64,000 bases of DNA from CBDDFV01 sp965227335 (GCA_965227335.1 CBDDFV010000012.1:1-64000); one strand, 5' to 3'. Counted from the stretch's first letter, positions 32,422-40,826 are shown. Program-made: numbers and translations. Notes: generated by a model not told the origin, from the letters alone.

Positions 32422-35049
32422 ATGACCGACCGCGGTCGCCGACTCGGCGGCTTCGTCCCTCACGAACCGGAGGATCGACCCATCTCCCGCGCTCAAGGCC
32501 CCATCCTGAAATCCGTTCCCGAAGATCGTAACGACGCCGCGTCGCTGTTCATGGCGATGCTCGACGCGTGCGAGCAGGCCGGGATCGAACCCTACGCCGA
32601 ACAGGAACAGGCTTTCGAGGCCCTGGCGGAAGATCACCACGTCGTGCTCGCGACGCCGACCGGCTCGGGGAAATCGCTGGTTGCGCTCGCCGCGCACTTC
32701 TTCGGCTACTGGCGGGGCTGGACCGCTCCGGAGGGTTCCGTCCCCCCCCACCGCCGACGCTCCGTCTACACCGCGCCGACCAAGGCCCTCGTCAACGAGA
32801 AGTTCTTCAACCTCTGCGACGCCTTCGGTCCTGACAACGTCGGTCTCATGACCGGCGACTCCACCGTCAACGAAGACGCCGCGATCATCTGCTGCACGGC
32901 GGAAATCCTCGAATCCATGGCCCTGCGCGGCGGCGCGAAGACGCCGTTCGGATGGGTCGTCATGGACGAGTTCCATTACTACTCCGACCCCCAGCGCGGC
33001 ACGGCCTGGCTCATTCCCCTCGTCGAGATGACCGACGCACGCTTTCTCCTGATGTCGGCGACGATCCGCGACCCGAAGGCCGTCTGTGACGACCTCGAAC
33101 GACGCACCGGCGTCCCCGCGGTCCTCGTTCACTCGACGACGCGCCCCGTCCCGCTCGAGTTCGAATACAAGGACAACCTGCTGCTCGAATCCGTCGAGGA
33201 CGTGCGCCGGCGCGGCCTGACGCCGTGTTACATCGTCTCGTTCACCAAGCGCGACGCCGCGAGCCTCGCCGAACAGTTGCGCAAGACGCCCGTCCCCGAC
33301 GAACTCAAGGACGCGGTGAAGGCGCGGAGTCAGCAGGTCGACGATCGACTTGCGGGCCTGCGCTTCGAGACGCCGTTCGGACAGAAGCTGCGCAAACTTC
33401 TGCCCCGCGGGCTCGCCGTGCATCACGGCGGGATGCTGCCGCGCTATCGACGACTGGTCGAGAAGCTCGCGAGCGAAGGACTGACGGGTCTGATCAGCGG
33501 CACGGACACGCTCGGCGTCGGCGTGAACATGCCGATCCGCTCGGTCATCTTCAGCCAGCTCTACAAATGGGACGGACGGGGCTCGCGTCGGCTCGACGGC
33601 CGGGAGTTCCATCAGATCGCGGGCCGCGCGGGGCGCAAGGGACACGACGACGTGGGGACCGTGCTGGTCCAGGCGCCGGAGCATGAGGTTCGCAACGCCC
33701 GCAAGAAGGCGAAGGCGCAGGCGAACAACAAGAAGTTCCACCCTGAGAAGGAGCCGCGCGGCTTCAAGGGGTGGAACGAGGAGTCGATGCAGAAGATCAT
33801 CGAGGCGCCGGTCAAGCCGCTGGTCACGCGTTTCGAGGTCACCGGTCCGCTCGTCCTCCAGATCCTCCATCGCGCGGGCGACGGCCGCCAGGCGCTGATG
33901 GACCTGATCGAGTCGGTCGGCGACGACGTGGAGAAGCATCGCGAGCAGGCGGAGACGATTCTCGCCGCGTTCGAGGAGAAGGGGATCGTCCGGCGTCTCG
34001 ACGCCCCCGACGAATCCGGCCGCATGTACGACCTGTCGGGGGCCGAAGGCCTGACGACGTCGTTCGACCGACCGTTGATCCCGTTCGTGCGGGCCGCGAT
34101 CGACGCCCTCGATCCGGACGAGCCCGACTACGTGCTCAACGTGCTGAGCGTCGTGGAGTCGATGCAGGACGACCCGAACGCGATCATCCGCGCGCAGACC
34201 CGCAAGCGTCGTGATGCGAAGTACCACGAGATGAACGAGCCGGGACAATCGATCGAGGACCGGCACGCGATGCTCGATGCGCTCGATGAAGTCGAGCATG
34301 AGCAACCGCTCAAGGAAATGATCGAAGGCGCCTTCAAGGTGTGGGACGAGGCGCATCCGTTTATTGCGTCGGACGGGCCGAAGCCGAAGTCCGTGACCCG
34401 CGAACTTCTCGAGCGCGGCGACAGTTTTGTCGACTACGTCAAACGATACGACCTCATCAACGATGAGCACACGCTGCTCTACTACCTGACCGACAGCTAC
34501 AAGGTGCTCACCCGCGTCCTGCCCGAGGGCGAGGCCCCGGAAGCGGTCGAGGACCTGATCGAAGACCTGCTCGTCCTGATCGAACACATCGATTCGAGCG
34601 TGGTCGAGGAGTGGGAGCATTACGGCGAAGTCTCCGCCGCGACCGCGGAAAAGAGCGACGACGAATCGAAACGCACGACCGCCCGCCAGTTCGAGCGTCT
34701 GCTCACCCGTCTCGCCCGCAACCGCGCGTTCGAATGGGTGCGGCGTCTCGCCGCGCGGGATTACGATGCGCTGGTCGGCGAGTACCTCTCCTACGACGAC
34801 CTGCGCGAACAGATGGCCGCGTACTGGGAGGCGCACGAGGAGATCCTCATCACCCCCGATGCGCGTGGACCCGAGTACTTCTCCTTCGAACCCGAGACCG
34901 GCGTGATCGAACAGACGCTGCTCGATCCGCACGACGAGCGGCAGTGGGTGCTCGTCGGCCAGGTGAACATGGACGCCAGCCGCGCGGCGGGCGGCATCGT
35001 CGCCCAGGTCATCAAGGTCGAGCAGCGCGGGCACGACTGGGCCGAGTAG
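32422..35049 (+). CDS. SKI2-like DExH helicase (DUF3516 type)
   Basis: I choose ATG 32422 (MTDRGRRLGGFV), because the upstream part of the frame is the ssrA-terminator region. The 875-residue protein has Walker A ATPTGSGKS (77-85), DExH box 'VVMDEFHYY', motif III 'LMSATIRD', motif IV-V 'HHGGMLPRYRRLVEKL' and 'GTDTLGVGVNMPI', and motif VI 'HQIAGRAGRKG'. The long C-terminal half ('FEPETGVIEQTLLDPHDERQ') fits the DUF3516 family of Ski2/Mtr4-related bacterial helicases. Substrate is probably structured RNA, but DNA cannot be excluded. It is transcribed toward the repeat cluster and the converging phosphatase gene. Confidence 0.88.
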   Translation: MTDRGRRLGGFVPHEPEDRPISRAQGPILKSVPEDRNDAASLFMAMLDACEQAGIEPYAEQEQAFEALAEDHHVVLATPTGSGKSLVALAAHFFGYWRGWTAPEGSVPPHRRRSVYTAPTKALVNEKFFNLCDAFGPDNVGLMTGDSTVNEDAAIICCTAEILESMALRGGAKTPFGWVVMDEFHYYSDPQRGTAWLIPLVEMTDARFLLMSATIRDPKAVCDDLERRTGVPAVLVHSTTRPVPLEFEYKDNLLLESVEDVRRRGLTPCYIVSFTKRDAASLAEQLRKTPVPDELKDAVKARSQQVDDRLAGLRFETPFGQKLRKLLPRGLAVHHGGMLPRYRRLVEKLASEGLTGLISGTDTLGVGVNMPIRSVIFSQLYKWDGRGSRRLDGREFHQIAGRAGRKGHDDVGTVLVQAPEHEVRNARKKAKAQANNKKFHPEKEPRGFKGWNEESMQKIIEAPVKPLVTRFEVTGPLVLQILHRAGDGRQALMDLIESVGDDVEKHREQAETILAAFEEKGIVRRLDAPDESGRMYDLSGAEGLTTSFDRPLIPFVRAAIDALDPDEPDYVLNVLSVVESMQDDPNAIIRAQTRKRRDAKYHEMNEPGQSIEDRHAMLDALDEVEHEQPLKEMIEGAFKVWDEAHPFIASDGPKPKSVTRELLERGDSFVDYVKRYDLINDEHTLLYYLTDSYKVLTRVLPEGEAPEAVEDLIEDLLVLIEHIDSSVVEEWEHYGEVSAATAEKSDDESKRTTARQFERLLTRLARNRAFEWVRRLAARDYDALVGEYLSYDDLREQMAAYWEAHEEILITPDARGPEYFSFEPETGVIEQTLLDPHDERQWVLVGQVNMDASRAAGGIVAQVIKVEQRGHDWAE

Positions 35050-35056
35050 GCGAGCA

Positions 35057-35255
35057 GGGTCGGCACCCCGTGCGGACCCTACGGCTCTGCCGCAAACCAA
35101 CGCCCCACACGGTCCGCACGGGGTGCGGACCCTACCGCTCTGGAGCAAACCAACGCCCCACGCGGTCCGCACGGGGTGCGGACCCTACCGATCTACCGCT
35201 CTGTAGCAAACCAACGCCCCTGGCGGTCCGCACGGGGTGCGGACCCTACCGCTCG
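35057..35255. repeat. four-copy repeat of about 53 bp between convergent genes
   Basis: The palindrome GGTCCGCACGGGGTGCGGACC, followed by CTACCGCTCT and GCAAACCAACGCCCC, recurs with starts of GTGCGGACCC at 35070, 35123, 35176 and 35237; the first copy has lost its left arm and the last spacing has an extra 8 bp (duplicate of ACCGATCT). The 9-bp arms around GGG make each unit a stem-loop, so the set can act as a two-way terminator. It is a REP-like family of the planctomycete kind. Confidence 0.9.
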
Positions 35256-35259
35256 AAAG

Positions 35260-36252
35260 CTACCGTTCGAACGCGAGATCCATCACCACCGCCGAGTGAT
35301 CGCTCGGGAACGCCCGGTCCGTCTGCGCACGCTCCGACGGCTCGGGTGTCAGCGGAATCACATGTGCGGCGATGGGAACCAGCCGCGCGGTCCGATGCAC
35401 GTAGAGCCGATCGATCCGATCGGCCGTCTCCGGCGTCTCCGCGTCGCCCCGATAGAGCGGCGACCACGTGATTCCCGGCTGATTCACCGGGTCCGGATGC
35501 ACCGTCCGCCATGCATCCTCGAAGCCCGCGGCCGCCATCGCGCGGCTCACCGGCAACGGCAGGGCGCGCCGGAACCGGTACACCAGCGCGGCGTCCTCGG
35601 TCCAGTCGAGGTGCGATGGGCAGTTCCAATCGCCGCCGACCAGCAGCGGCAGGTCGCCGTCGAGATGACCTTCACTCCGCAGATGCTCGATGATCGCCGT
35701 CGCCTGTCTGAACCGTTCCGACCGCTCCGTCTCGCACCGCAGCAGATCGCCGTCCGAGATCGTCGGATCATCGCGCAGCGCGTGCGGCGTATACTCGCGC
35801 CAGTCGATCCACGTCGAGTACACGACGTACTCTCGCCGCCGATCATCGCGGACGCGTGCGCCGAGCGCGTGCCAGGGCTCGTGAAAGAAGGTCTCGCGGA
35901 TGTCCCACCGCGTCAGTACGCAGAGGTGCGGACTCTCGCCCTGCCATTGCTTCCAGCCGAGGTTGGCGGCGAGCCACGCGCCCAGTTCCGGCCGGTCGCC
36001 GTCGATGTCATAGCTCTCCTGAAGGAGACACACGTCCGGGTCGATCCTGCGAATGACTTCGAGCGCCTTCTCCGGACCACGATCGAACTCGTTTCCGCCA
36101 CGCTGGATGTTCCAGACCAGCACCCGCACGTCCGTCTTCGGATGGCGCGGCGTATCAAGCCAGTCCGGCGCGCTGCGGCCGGACTGACCCGGCGATGAAC
36201 AGCCCGTGAGCAGGGTCGCGGCGATCAGGAGAAGCGTAATGACGTGATTCAT
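35260..36252 (-). CDS. endonuclease/exonuclease/phosphatase-family lipoprotein
   Basis: The 330-residue lipoprotein has lipobox LTGC (Cys near 18) and an EEP domain: 'RVLVWNIQRGG' (Asn), 'PDVCLLQE' (metal-binding Glu), 'LLVGGDWNCPSH' (the G-D-x-N motif) and the closing 'FPSDHSAVVMDL' (S-D-H). All catalytic residues of the family are therefore present. Substrate could be nucleic acid, phospholipid or sugar phosphate, and location is the periplasm or outer membrane. It converges on the helicase through the repeat cluster. A scavenging role is an inference. Confidence 0.85.
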   Translation of the reverse strand: MNHVITLLLIAATLLTGCSSPGQSGRSAPDWLDTPRHPKTDVRVLVWNIQRGGNEFDRGPEKALEVIRRIDPDVCLLQESYDIDGDRPELGAWLAANLGWKQWQGESPHLCVLTRWDIRETFFHEPWHALGARVRDDRRREYVVYSTWIDWREYTPHALRDDPTISDGDLLRCETERSERFRQATAIIEHLRSEGHLDGDLPLLVGGDWNCPSHLDWTEDAALVYRFRRALPLPVSRAMAAAGFEDAWRTVHPDPVNQPGITWSPLYRGDAETPETADRIDRLYVHRTARLVPIAAHVIPLTPEPSERAQTDRAFPSDHSAVVMDLAFER

Positions 36253-36395
36253 GCGAACATCCTACGGTCGGGGCCGGGCGGAAATGTCGCAACCCGGCCG
36301 CCCGCCCCGGGTATCTGTTCGGAACACCCGTCGCCCGTCCGCTGACGGCGTCGCGCCCGGAACCGTCCCAGCCCCCTGCAGCCACGGAGCTTAAG

Positions 36396-37634
36396 ATGAC
36401 AACATCCTCCTCTCGACGTGAGTTCATCGGCATCGCGGCCGGCGCCGGCGCGGCGATCGGACTCGGCGGCGCGACCAGCGCGACGGCCGCCGCCTCCCGC
36501 CGCGCATCGCAGGACATCCCCGGCCGGCTCAAGATCCTCGTGCTCGGCGGCACGGGTCAGACCGGCCCCCACTTCGTCTCCAAGGCGCTCGCCCACGGAC
36601 ACGACGTCACGCTGTTCAATCGCGGCAATCGATCCGACGAGTTGTTCCCCGGCGTCGAGTGCATCGTGGGCGATCGAATGGCGGAAGGCGGTCTCGACGC
36701 GCTGCAGAAGGAGATCGACGCCGGTCGCAAGTGGGACGTCGTCTTTGACATCTGGCCCCACATCCCGAAGGTCGTGGAAGCGACCGCGGAGCTGCTGAAG
36801 AACAACACGAAGCGGTACATGTACGTCTCGTCGGTCTCGGTGTACGTCGATTCATCGCAGCCGAATCAGGATGAGAACGCCGAGGTCGGCGCCGCGCCCG
36901 ACGCCGACGACATGGAGTTCGACTTCTCGCTCTTCGGTCCGTTCAAGGCGGAGTGCGAGAACCGCGTCCGTCGGATCTACCCCGGCCCGCGACACACGGT
37001 CTTCCGTCCCGGCCTGATCGTCGGCCCGCGCGACTTCAGTTTCCGCGGCGGCTACTGGCCGGTCCGGGTGCGCGATGGCGGCGAAGTGCTGGCTCCCGGG
37101 GACGGCGAGACGCGCATCCAGATCATCGACGCCCGGGATCTCGTCGCGTTCCAGTTGCTCGCGATGGAGCAGAACGTCGCGGGGACCTTCAACGTCACCG
37201 GCCCGCATCCGCACAACCCGCTCACGATGAAACGCTACCTCGAGACGTGCGAACGCGTCTCGGAGTCCGACGCCGAGTTCACCTGGGCGCCGGCCGAGTT
37301 CCTCTCCGCTCATGGCGTCCAGCCCTGGATGAACATGCCGTGCTGGCTGCCGGCCGAGGGCGAGTACGCCGGCTTCGGCACGCGCAGCATCGCGAAGGCG
37401 GTCGCGGCGGGCCTCACCTTCCGCCCCCTCTCCGAGACCGTCGAAGACACGCTCACGTGGTTCGACGGACTCAGCGAGGAAGGCCGGCAGGGCGTTCGTC
37501 AGCGAGCCGGCGTCCCGGCCGAGCGCGAGAAGGAAGTCCTCGCGGCGTTCCATGAGTGGATGCGCGAGCAGGACGACGGCGATGACAACGCGATCGGCGC
37601 CGCGGAGGTCGCGTCCGACGGCGTCATCGTGTGA
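36396..37634 (+). CDS. Tat-exported NAD-dependent epimerase/dehydratase-like protein
   Basis: GGAG precedes ATG 36396. The 412-residue protein begins with a Tat-type signal (SSSRREFIGIAAGAGAAIG, twin Arg at residues 7-8). It then has the Rossmann motif GGTGQTG (about 51-57), 'VSSVSVYVDSSQ' (Ser and the Tyr of the SDR site), and 'RPGLIVGPRD' with 'DARDLVAFQLLA' as in extended SDR and isoflavone-reductase-like proteins. The usual Y-x3-K is not clear, with 'FGPFKAECENRV' in the expected place (Lys but Phe/Pro for Tyr). Export of an NAD-binding protein is unusual but common in planctomycetes. Its TGA overlaps the next GTG. Confidence 0.75.
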   Translation: MTTSSSRREFIGIAAGAGAAIGLGGATSATAAASRRASQDIPGRLKILVLGGTGQTGPHFVSKALAHGHDVTLFNRGNRSDELFPGVECIVGDRMAEGGLDALQKEIDAGRKWDVVFDIWPHIPKVVEATAELLKNNTKRYMYVSSVSVYVDSSQPNQDENAEVGAAPDADDMEFDFSLFGPFKAECENRVRRIYPGPRHTVFRPGLIVGPRDFSFRGGYWPVRVRDGGEVLAPGDGETRIQIIDARDLVAFQLLAMEQNVAGTFNVTGPHPHNPLTMKRYLETCERVSESDAEFTWAPAEFLSAHGVQPWMNMPCWLPAEGEYAGFGTRSIAKAVAAGLTFRPLSETVEDTLTWFDGLSEEGRQGVRQRAGVPAEREKEVLAAFHEWMREQDDGDDNAIGAAEVASDGVIV

Positions 37635-38398
37635 CGGCCGCCGCGCCGAACGCGGACCTCGCTCGGGACGCGATCATTGATGCGCTGCATCGCGCGTTCG
37701 AGGCGAAACCGCGCATGCTCGCGCTCCATCTCGGCGGCTCCGACGCCAGTGGACGCACCGATGACGCCTCCGACATCGACGCGTGCGTGACAGTGGAGGA
37801 CGATGCGGTCGAGTCGGCGTTCGAGATCGCCGAGCACGCGCTGGCCGCGCTCTCGCCGATCCGTCATCGCTTTCGCCTGCCGGAGCCGACGTGGCACGGG
37901 CACGCGCAGTGCTTCTACGCGCTGGCGGACGCCGATCCGCGTCACATGATTGACCTCTGCGTGATCAAGCGGTCCGCGTCCGACAAGTTTCTGGAACGAG
38001 AACGGCACGGTGAGCCGCACGTGTTGTTCGACCGCGCGGATCTGCTGACCCCGATCCCGCTCGATCGCCTCGCCCACCAGAAGAAGGTCGATGCGAAGCG
38101 CGAGACGCTCCTCGCGCAGTTCCCGCTGTTCCAGCCGCTGGTCACCAAGGCCCTCGATCGCGGCCACCTCGCGGAGGCCGTGCACTTCTACCTGGCCCTC
38201 ACGTGGCGTCCGCTCGTCGACGCCTGTCGCATCCGGCACTGTCCCGAGCGTTTCGACTTCGGTCCCCGCTATCTCGACCGCGACGTCCCCGCCGACGTCC
38301 GCGCAACACTCGAACGCCTCGCCTGCGCCGCCGGACCGGCCGAGTTGCGTGCGCATCATGCCAAGGCGCAACGACTGTTCCACGACGCGATCGCGTAG
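37631..38398 (+). CDS. nucleotidyltransferase-fold protein
   Basis: GTG 37631 overlaps the upstream stop. The 255-residue protein has 'ALHLGGSDASGRTDDASDID' (G-G-S, then D-x-D after 13 residues), the metal-binding signature of the MNT/pol-beta superfamily, and later 'HMIDLCVI' supplying a third acidic residue. 'HLAEAVHFYLALTWRPLVDACR' resembles the helical domain of aminoglycoside-type nucleotidyltransferases. Substrate is unknown. Coupling to the epimerase gene suggests a shared pathway, but one protein is exported and the other is not. Confidence 0.7.
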   Translation: MTAAAPNADLARDAIIDALHRAFEAKPRMLALHLGGSDASGRTDDASDIDACVTVEDDAVESAFEIAEHALAALSPIRHRFRLPEPTWHGHAQCFYALADADPRHMIDLCVIKRSASDKFLERERHGEPHVLFDRADLLTPIPLDRLAHQKKVDAKRETLLAQFPLFQPLVTKALDRGHLAEAVHFYLALTWRPLVDACRIRHCPERFDFGPRYLDRDVPADVRATLERLACAAGPAELRAHHAKAQRLFHDAIA

Positions 38399-38448
38399 GG
38401 CGGGATTCATCGCGCCGTTCCTTCTTCCCCCACTCGACTTCCTTCTCT

Positions 38449-38630
38449 CCCCACTTTCCACGTTCCACTTTCCACTTTCCACTTTCCACTTTCCTTGTCT
38501 GACGCGGCCGCTTCACAGACAGAGAGAGTGGAGAGTGGAGAGTGGAGAAAGTGGAGAGTGGAGAGTAGAGAAAGTGGACAGTGGAAAGTGGGGATGAGAG
38601 AGGGAAGTGGAGAAGTGGAAAGTGGAGCAT
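38449..38630. repeat. inverted heptamer-repeat cluster
   Basis: Six copies of CCACTTT (one as CCACGTT) lie at about 38453-38496. After a spacer centred on GCGGCCGC and bracketed by TGTCTG/CAGACA (38496-38523) come many GAGAGTG, AAAGTGG and GTGGACA copies to about 38630. The two blocks are roughly reverse-complementary, so a long hairpin can form. It fills the space between the nucleotidyltransferase gene and the next CDS. No gene is seen in 38399-38787. Confidence 0.9.
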
Positions 38631-38787
38631 GGAACGCGCGGCGAGTCCGGAGGCGTTCGATTCGATCCATCGTTTTTTCCAACACCGCCTTGAGTCGTGA
38701 GAACGCAATTGTAATTTGTTCCGAGATCGCTTCAGTCATCGACCGGAACGCCTGGCCCCTGCCCCGCGATCCACCGGAGACCGCGCC

Positions 38788-39087
38788 ATGCCGAAAGACA
38801 TCGAACGCATCATGACGCTGCACCCTGAGGGCAAACAAGGCGTCAACATCGAGCGGCCCAAGTACGACGAGATGAAGAAGGCGCTGCTCGAGGTCATCCC
38901 GAAGAACGAGCGCGGCGTGCCGTTCATGGAACTCGGCGACCTCGTCGAGGAGATCCTCGATCCCGAGGTGTACCCCGGCGGCAAGAGCATCCTCTGGTAT
39001 GTCACCACCGTGAAGCAGGATCTGGAGGCTCGCGGCCTCATCGAGCAGGTTCCGAAGGCGAAACCGCAACGCCTCCGGCGGGTCTGA
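38788..39087 (+). CDS. small conserved-looking protein (DUF6958-like)
   Basis: I start at ATG 38788 (MPKDIERIMTLHPEGKQG). The 99-residue protein has 'NIERPKYDEMKKALLEVIP', 'GVPFMELGDLVEEIL', 'GKSILWYVTTVKQDLEARGL' and a basic end, which reads as a winged-helix-like fold. From memory it resembles the DUF6958 family; I cannot confirm that here. No signal or membrane segment. It lies after the heptamer repeats and converges with the SUI1 gene, 15 bp away. Confidence 0.65.
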   Translation: MPKDIERIMTLHPEGKQGVNIERPKYDEMKKALLEVIPKNERGVPFMELGDLVEEILDPEVYPGGKSILWYVTTVKQDLEARGLIEQVPKAKPQRLRRV

Positions 39088-39102
39088 CGCCCGCGCCCCT
39101 GC

Positions 39103-39456
39103 TCATCCCCCCGCCGCCTTCGCGGCATATCCATGTCCGAGAAGATCCTCGATCACCGCGTCCCGGTGATCACCCTGGAGCTCGAAGCCGTCGTCGGTCG
39201 TCGTTCCGCCGCATCCGAACCGGCCGCGGTACGCCTTGAGCATCGCGTCAAGATCGGTCGCCACGGGATCGAAGTGGGCGGCGACGGTGGTCCACTTCCC
39301 CCGCCGCTTTTCCCGGCGTACGCGGACCGCCTGGTCCTGCGGCCGACAGACGCGCCCGGCCGCGTCGCAGGGGCACGCGCAGTCGTCGAGCGTCTTCCCG
39401 CAGTGCTCGCAGGTGACGGGTTGTTCGAGCGAGGTGCCCGCGAAGAGTCCGGACAT
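39103..39456 (-). CDS. SUI1/YciH-family translation factor with Cys-rich N-terminus
   Basis: The 117-residue protein has the SUI1 core: 'VRREKRRGKWTTVAAHFDP', 'LDAMLKAYRGRFGCGGTT' and 'GFELQGDHRDAVIEDLLGHGY', all in the right order and spacing for bacterial YciH/eIF1 homologues. In front of it lies 'CEHCGKTLDDCACPCDAAG' (five Cys within 14 residues, then one further Cys), probably one zinc site. YciH-type proteins affect start-codon fidelity on the 30S subunit. It is transcribed away from the Cys leader, and its start is about 120 bp from the leader's -35. Confidence 0.8.
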   Translation of the reverse strand: MSGLFAGTSLEQPVTCEHCGKTLDDCACPCDAAGRVCRPQDQAVRVRREKRRGKWTTVAAHFDPVATDLDAMLKAYRGRFGCGGTTTDDGFELQGDHRDAVIEDLLGHGYAAKAAGG

Positions 39457-39573
39457 GGGCGCGAGGATACCCTGTCTTCACGCATTCATGCGCATTACCG
39501 GCCGCCCGCGGGCCACATTTGCAAGCAAACCGCGAAGATCACAAAAACATGCGTCGCGCCGGGATCTTCGTTC

Positions 39574-39601
39574 TTGACCCGTCGATCCCAGAGGCTACTT
39601 T
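39574..39601 (+). promoter_or_regulatory. promoter of the cysteine-attenuated sulfur/siroheme operon
   Basis: TTGACC (39574-39579), 16-bp spacer, TACTTT (39596-39601). Six to eight bases further on is the leader peptide ATG at 39609, so the transcript may be leaderless; there is no good ribosome site in front of that ATG. The -10 is weak (three of six consensus bases), so the call is tentative. Confidence 0.45.
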
Positions 39602-39608
39602 AGACCTG

Positions 39609-39731
39609 ATGTCACAGTCTTCCCACGCCAACCTCCTGACGACCAGCTGCGCCTGTACGTGCATCTGTTGTTGTCTCTGTCCCTGCGGACAGGACGGTTG
39701 GTGCCGTGCGGAGGCGCAGCCCCAGGGCTGA
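39609..39731 (+). CDS. cysteine-rich leader peptide (attenuator uORF)
   Basis: The 40-codon frame encodes a peptide with nine Cys, eight of them inside residues 14-26 (CACTCICCCLCPC). It is followed within 31 bp by an intrinsic terminator and then by cysH. The Cys codons (TGC/TGT, 39648-39686) sit just before a segment (39694-39703) that can pair with the 5' arm of the terminator. When charged tRNA-Cys is scarce, a ribosome stalled on these codons would leave that segment free and prevent termination; when Cys is plenty, the ribosome reaches TGA 39731 and covers it. This is the trp/his-type attenuation scheme applied to sulfur assimilation. The frame is too short for ordinary gene finding. 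Confidence 0.85.
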   Translation: MSQSSHANLLTTSCACTCICCCLCPCGQDGWCRAEAQPQG

Positions 39732-39770
39732 TCTTCGACCCGAATCTCAGGAACCACTGAGCACCACCGT
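39694..39770 (+). promoter_or_regulatory. antiterminator pairing of the Cys leader
   Basis: ACGGTTGGTG (39694-39703, in the leader frame) can pair with CACCACCGT (39762-39770) with one bulged base. This competes with the terminator stem. A small hairpin CTGTCC/GGACAG (39677-39682 with 39687-39692) overlaps the last Cys codons and may be a pause structure. Confidence 0.65.
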
Positions 39771-39793
39771 TCTCGCAACGGTGGTGTTTTTTT
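39762..39793 (+). terminator. intrinsic terminator of the Cys leader
   Basis: CACCACCGTT (39762-39771) and AACGGTGGTG (39777-39786) form a perfect 10-bp stem with loop CTCGC and are followed by seven T. It is the cleanest Rho-independent terminator in the window and lies between the leader peptide and cysH, not at the end of an ordinary gene. Confidence 0.95.
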
Positions 39794-39992
39794 CGTAACG
39801 GCACCCCGATCGTGCTCTCGCCGGCTGAACAGGCAGATCAACCGTCCAGTCGGCCCCTCAACTGAGTCAAAAACGCGGGTCAGACCCGAGGCGCGATCGA
39901 TGCGCGCCGATCGGTCTCCCGTGGGACACACACGCTCTCTCTCCTCCTTTCACACGCCTCCGACTCGTCGACGTCCGGAAAGGAAAGTCCGA

Positions 39993-40826
39993 ATGACCGC
40001 CGCGCCGCCTGTTCCCACCGCCCTCACCGTCTCCACGTTTCCGCTCCCGCCGGGGCTGCCGCCCACGCGGATTCCCTCGCCGGTGGAGGGCGAATCGTCG
40101 CCGCAGGACGTGATGCGGTGGACGCTCGCCCGCTTCTCGGGGCGCACCATCGCCGCCACGACCGGCTTCGGGATGGAAGGCTGCGCGATGCTGGACATGC
40201 TCTCCCGACTCGGCAGGCCGGTCCGCGTGATCTACATCGACACTCAGTTCCTCTTCGAAGAGACCTACACGCTCCGCGACCAGCTGATCCGACGTTATCC
40301 GACGCTCGAGTTCGTCAACGGCGGGTCAAAGCTGACGCCCCGGCAGCAGGCCGCGCGGTTCGGCGACGACCTCTGGGAGCACAACCCGGACCTCTGCTGC
40401 CGCCTCCGCAAGGTTGAGCCGATGCGCAAGGCGCTCGCCGATGTCGACGTCTGGTTCAGCGCGATTCGGCGCGAACAGTCGCCCTCCCGTGCGAACACCC
40501 GCTTCGTCGAATGGGACTGGGGCTACGAACTGATCAAAGTCAACCCGCTCGCCTACTGGTCCCGCCGGCAGGTCCTGGACTACATCCGGGCGCATGACGT
40601 GCCCTTCAACCCGCTCCACGATCAGGGCTATCCGAGCATCGGCTGCACGCACTGCACCGCCTGCGTTCCCGGCGCGACCGCCGCCGACTACTCCCGCGCC
40701 GGACGCTGGGCCGGAACCAACAAGACCGAATGCGGCCTGCACGACGGGGCCCGCCGCGTGGCGGAGACCGCGCAGGACGAAACGCCTTCCGCCGGGAACG
40801 CCGGCGCCGAGGAGAACGCGGCGTGA
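39993..40826 (+). CDS. cysH: assimilatory adenylyl-sulfate (APS) reductase, [4Fe-4S] type
   Basis: I start at ATG 39993, after GGAAAGGAAAG; the earlier in-frame start lies in the leader region. The 277-residue protein has the ATP-pyrophosphatase-like loop 'TTGFGMEGCAMLDML', 'YIDTQFLFEETYTL', the cluster ligands Cys135-Cys136 ('DLCCRLRKVEP') and Cys218-x2-Cys221 ('GCTHCTACVPG'), and the active-site tail ECGLH (246-250). A CC plus CxxC set marks the [4Fe-4S] form that reduces APS (or both APS and PAPS) to sulfite with thioredoxin. It is the first enzyme gene after the attenuator and overlaps sulfite reductase by GTGA. Confidence 0.93.
   Translation: MTAAPPVPTALTVSTFPLPPGLPPTRIPSPVEGESSPQDVMRWTLARFSGRTIAATTGFGMEGCAMLDMLSRLGRPVRVIYIDTQFLFEETYTLRDQLIRRYPTLEFVNGGSKLTPRQQAARFGDDLWEHNPDLCCRLRKVEPMRKALADVDVWFSAIRREQSPSRANTRFVEWDWGYELIKVNPLAYWSRRQVLDYIRAHDVPFNPLHDQGYPSIGCTHCTACVPGATAADYSRAGRWAGTNKTECGLHDGARRVAETAQDETPSAGNAGAEENAA

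Noticed and set aside
32395..35172. 925-residue antisense frame over the helicase
   Set aside because: The helicase has all its motifs on the plus strand; the antisense frame has none.
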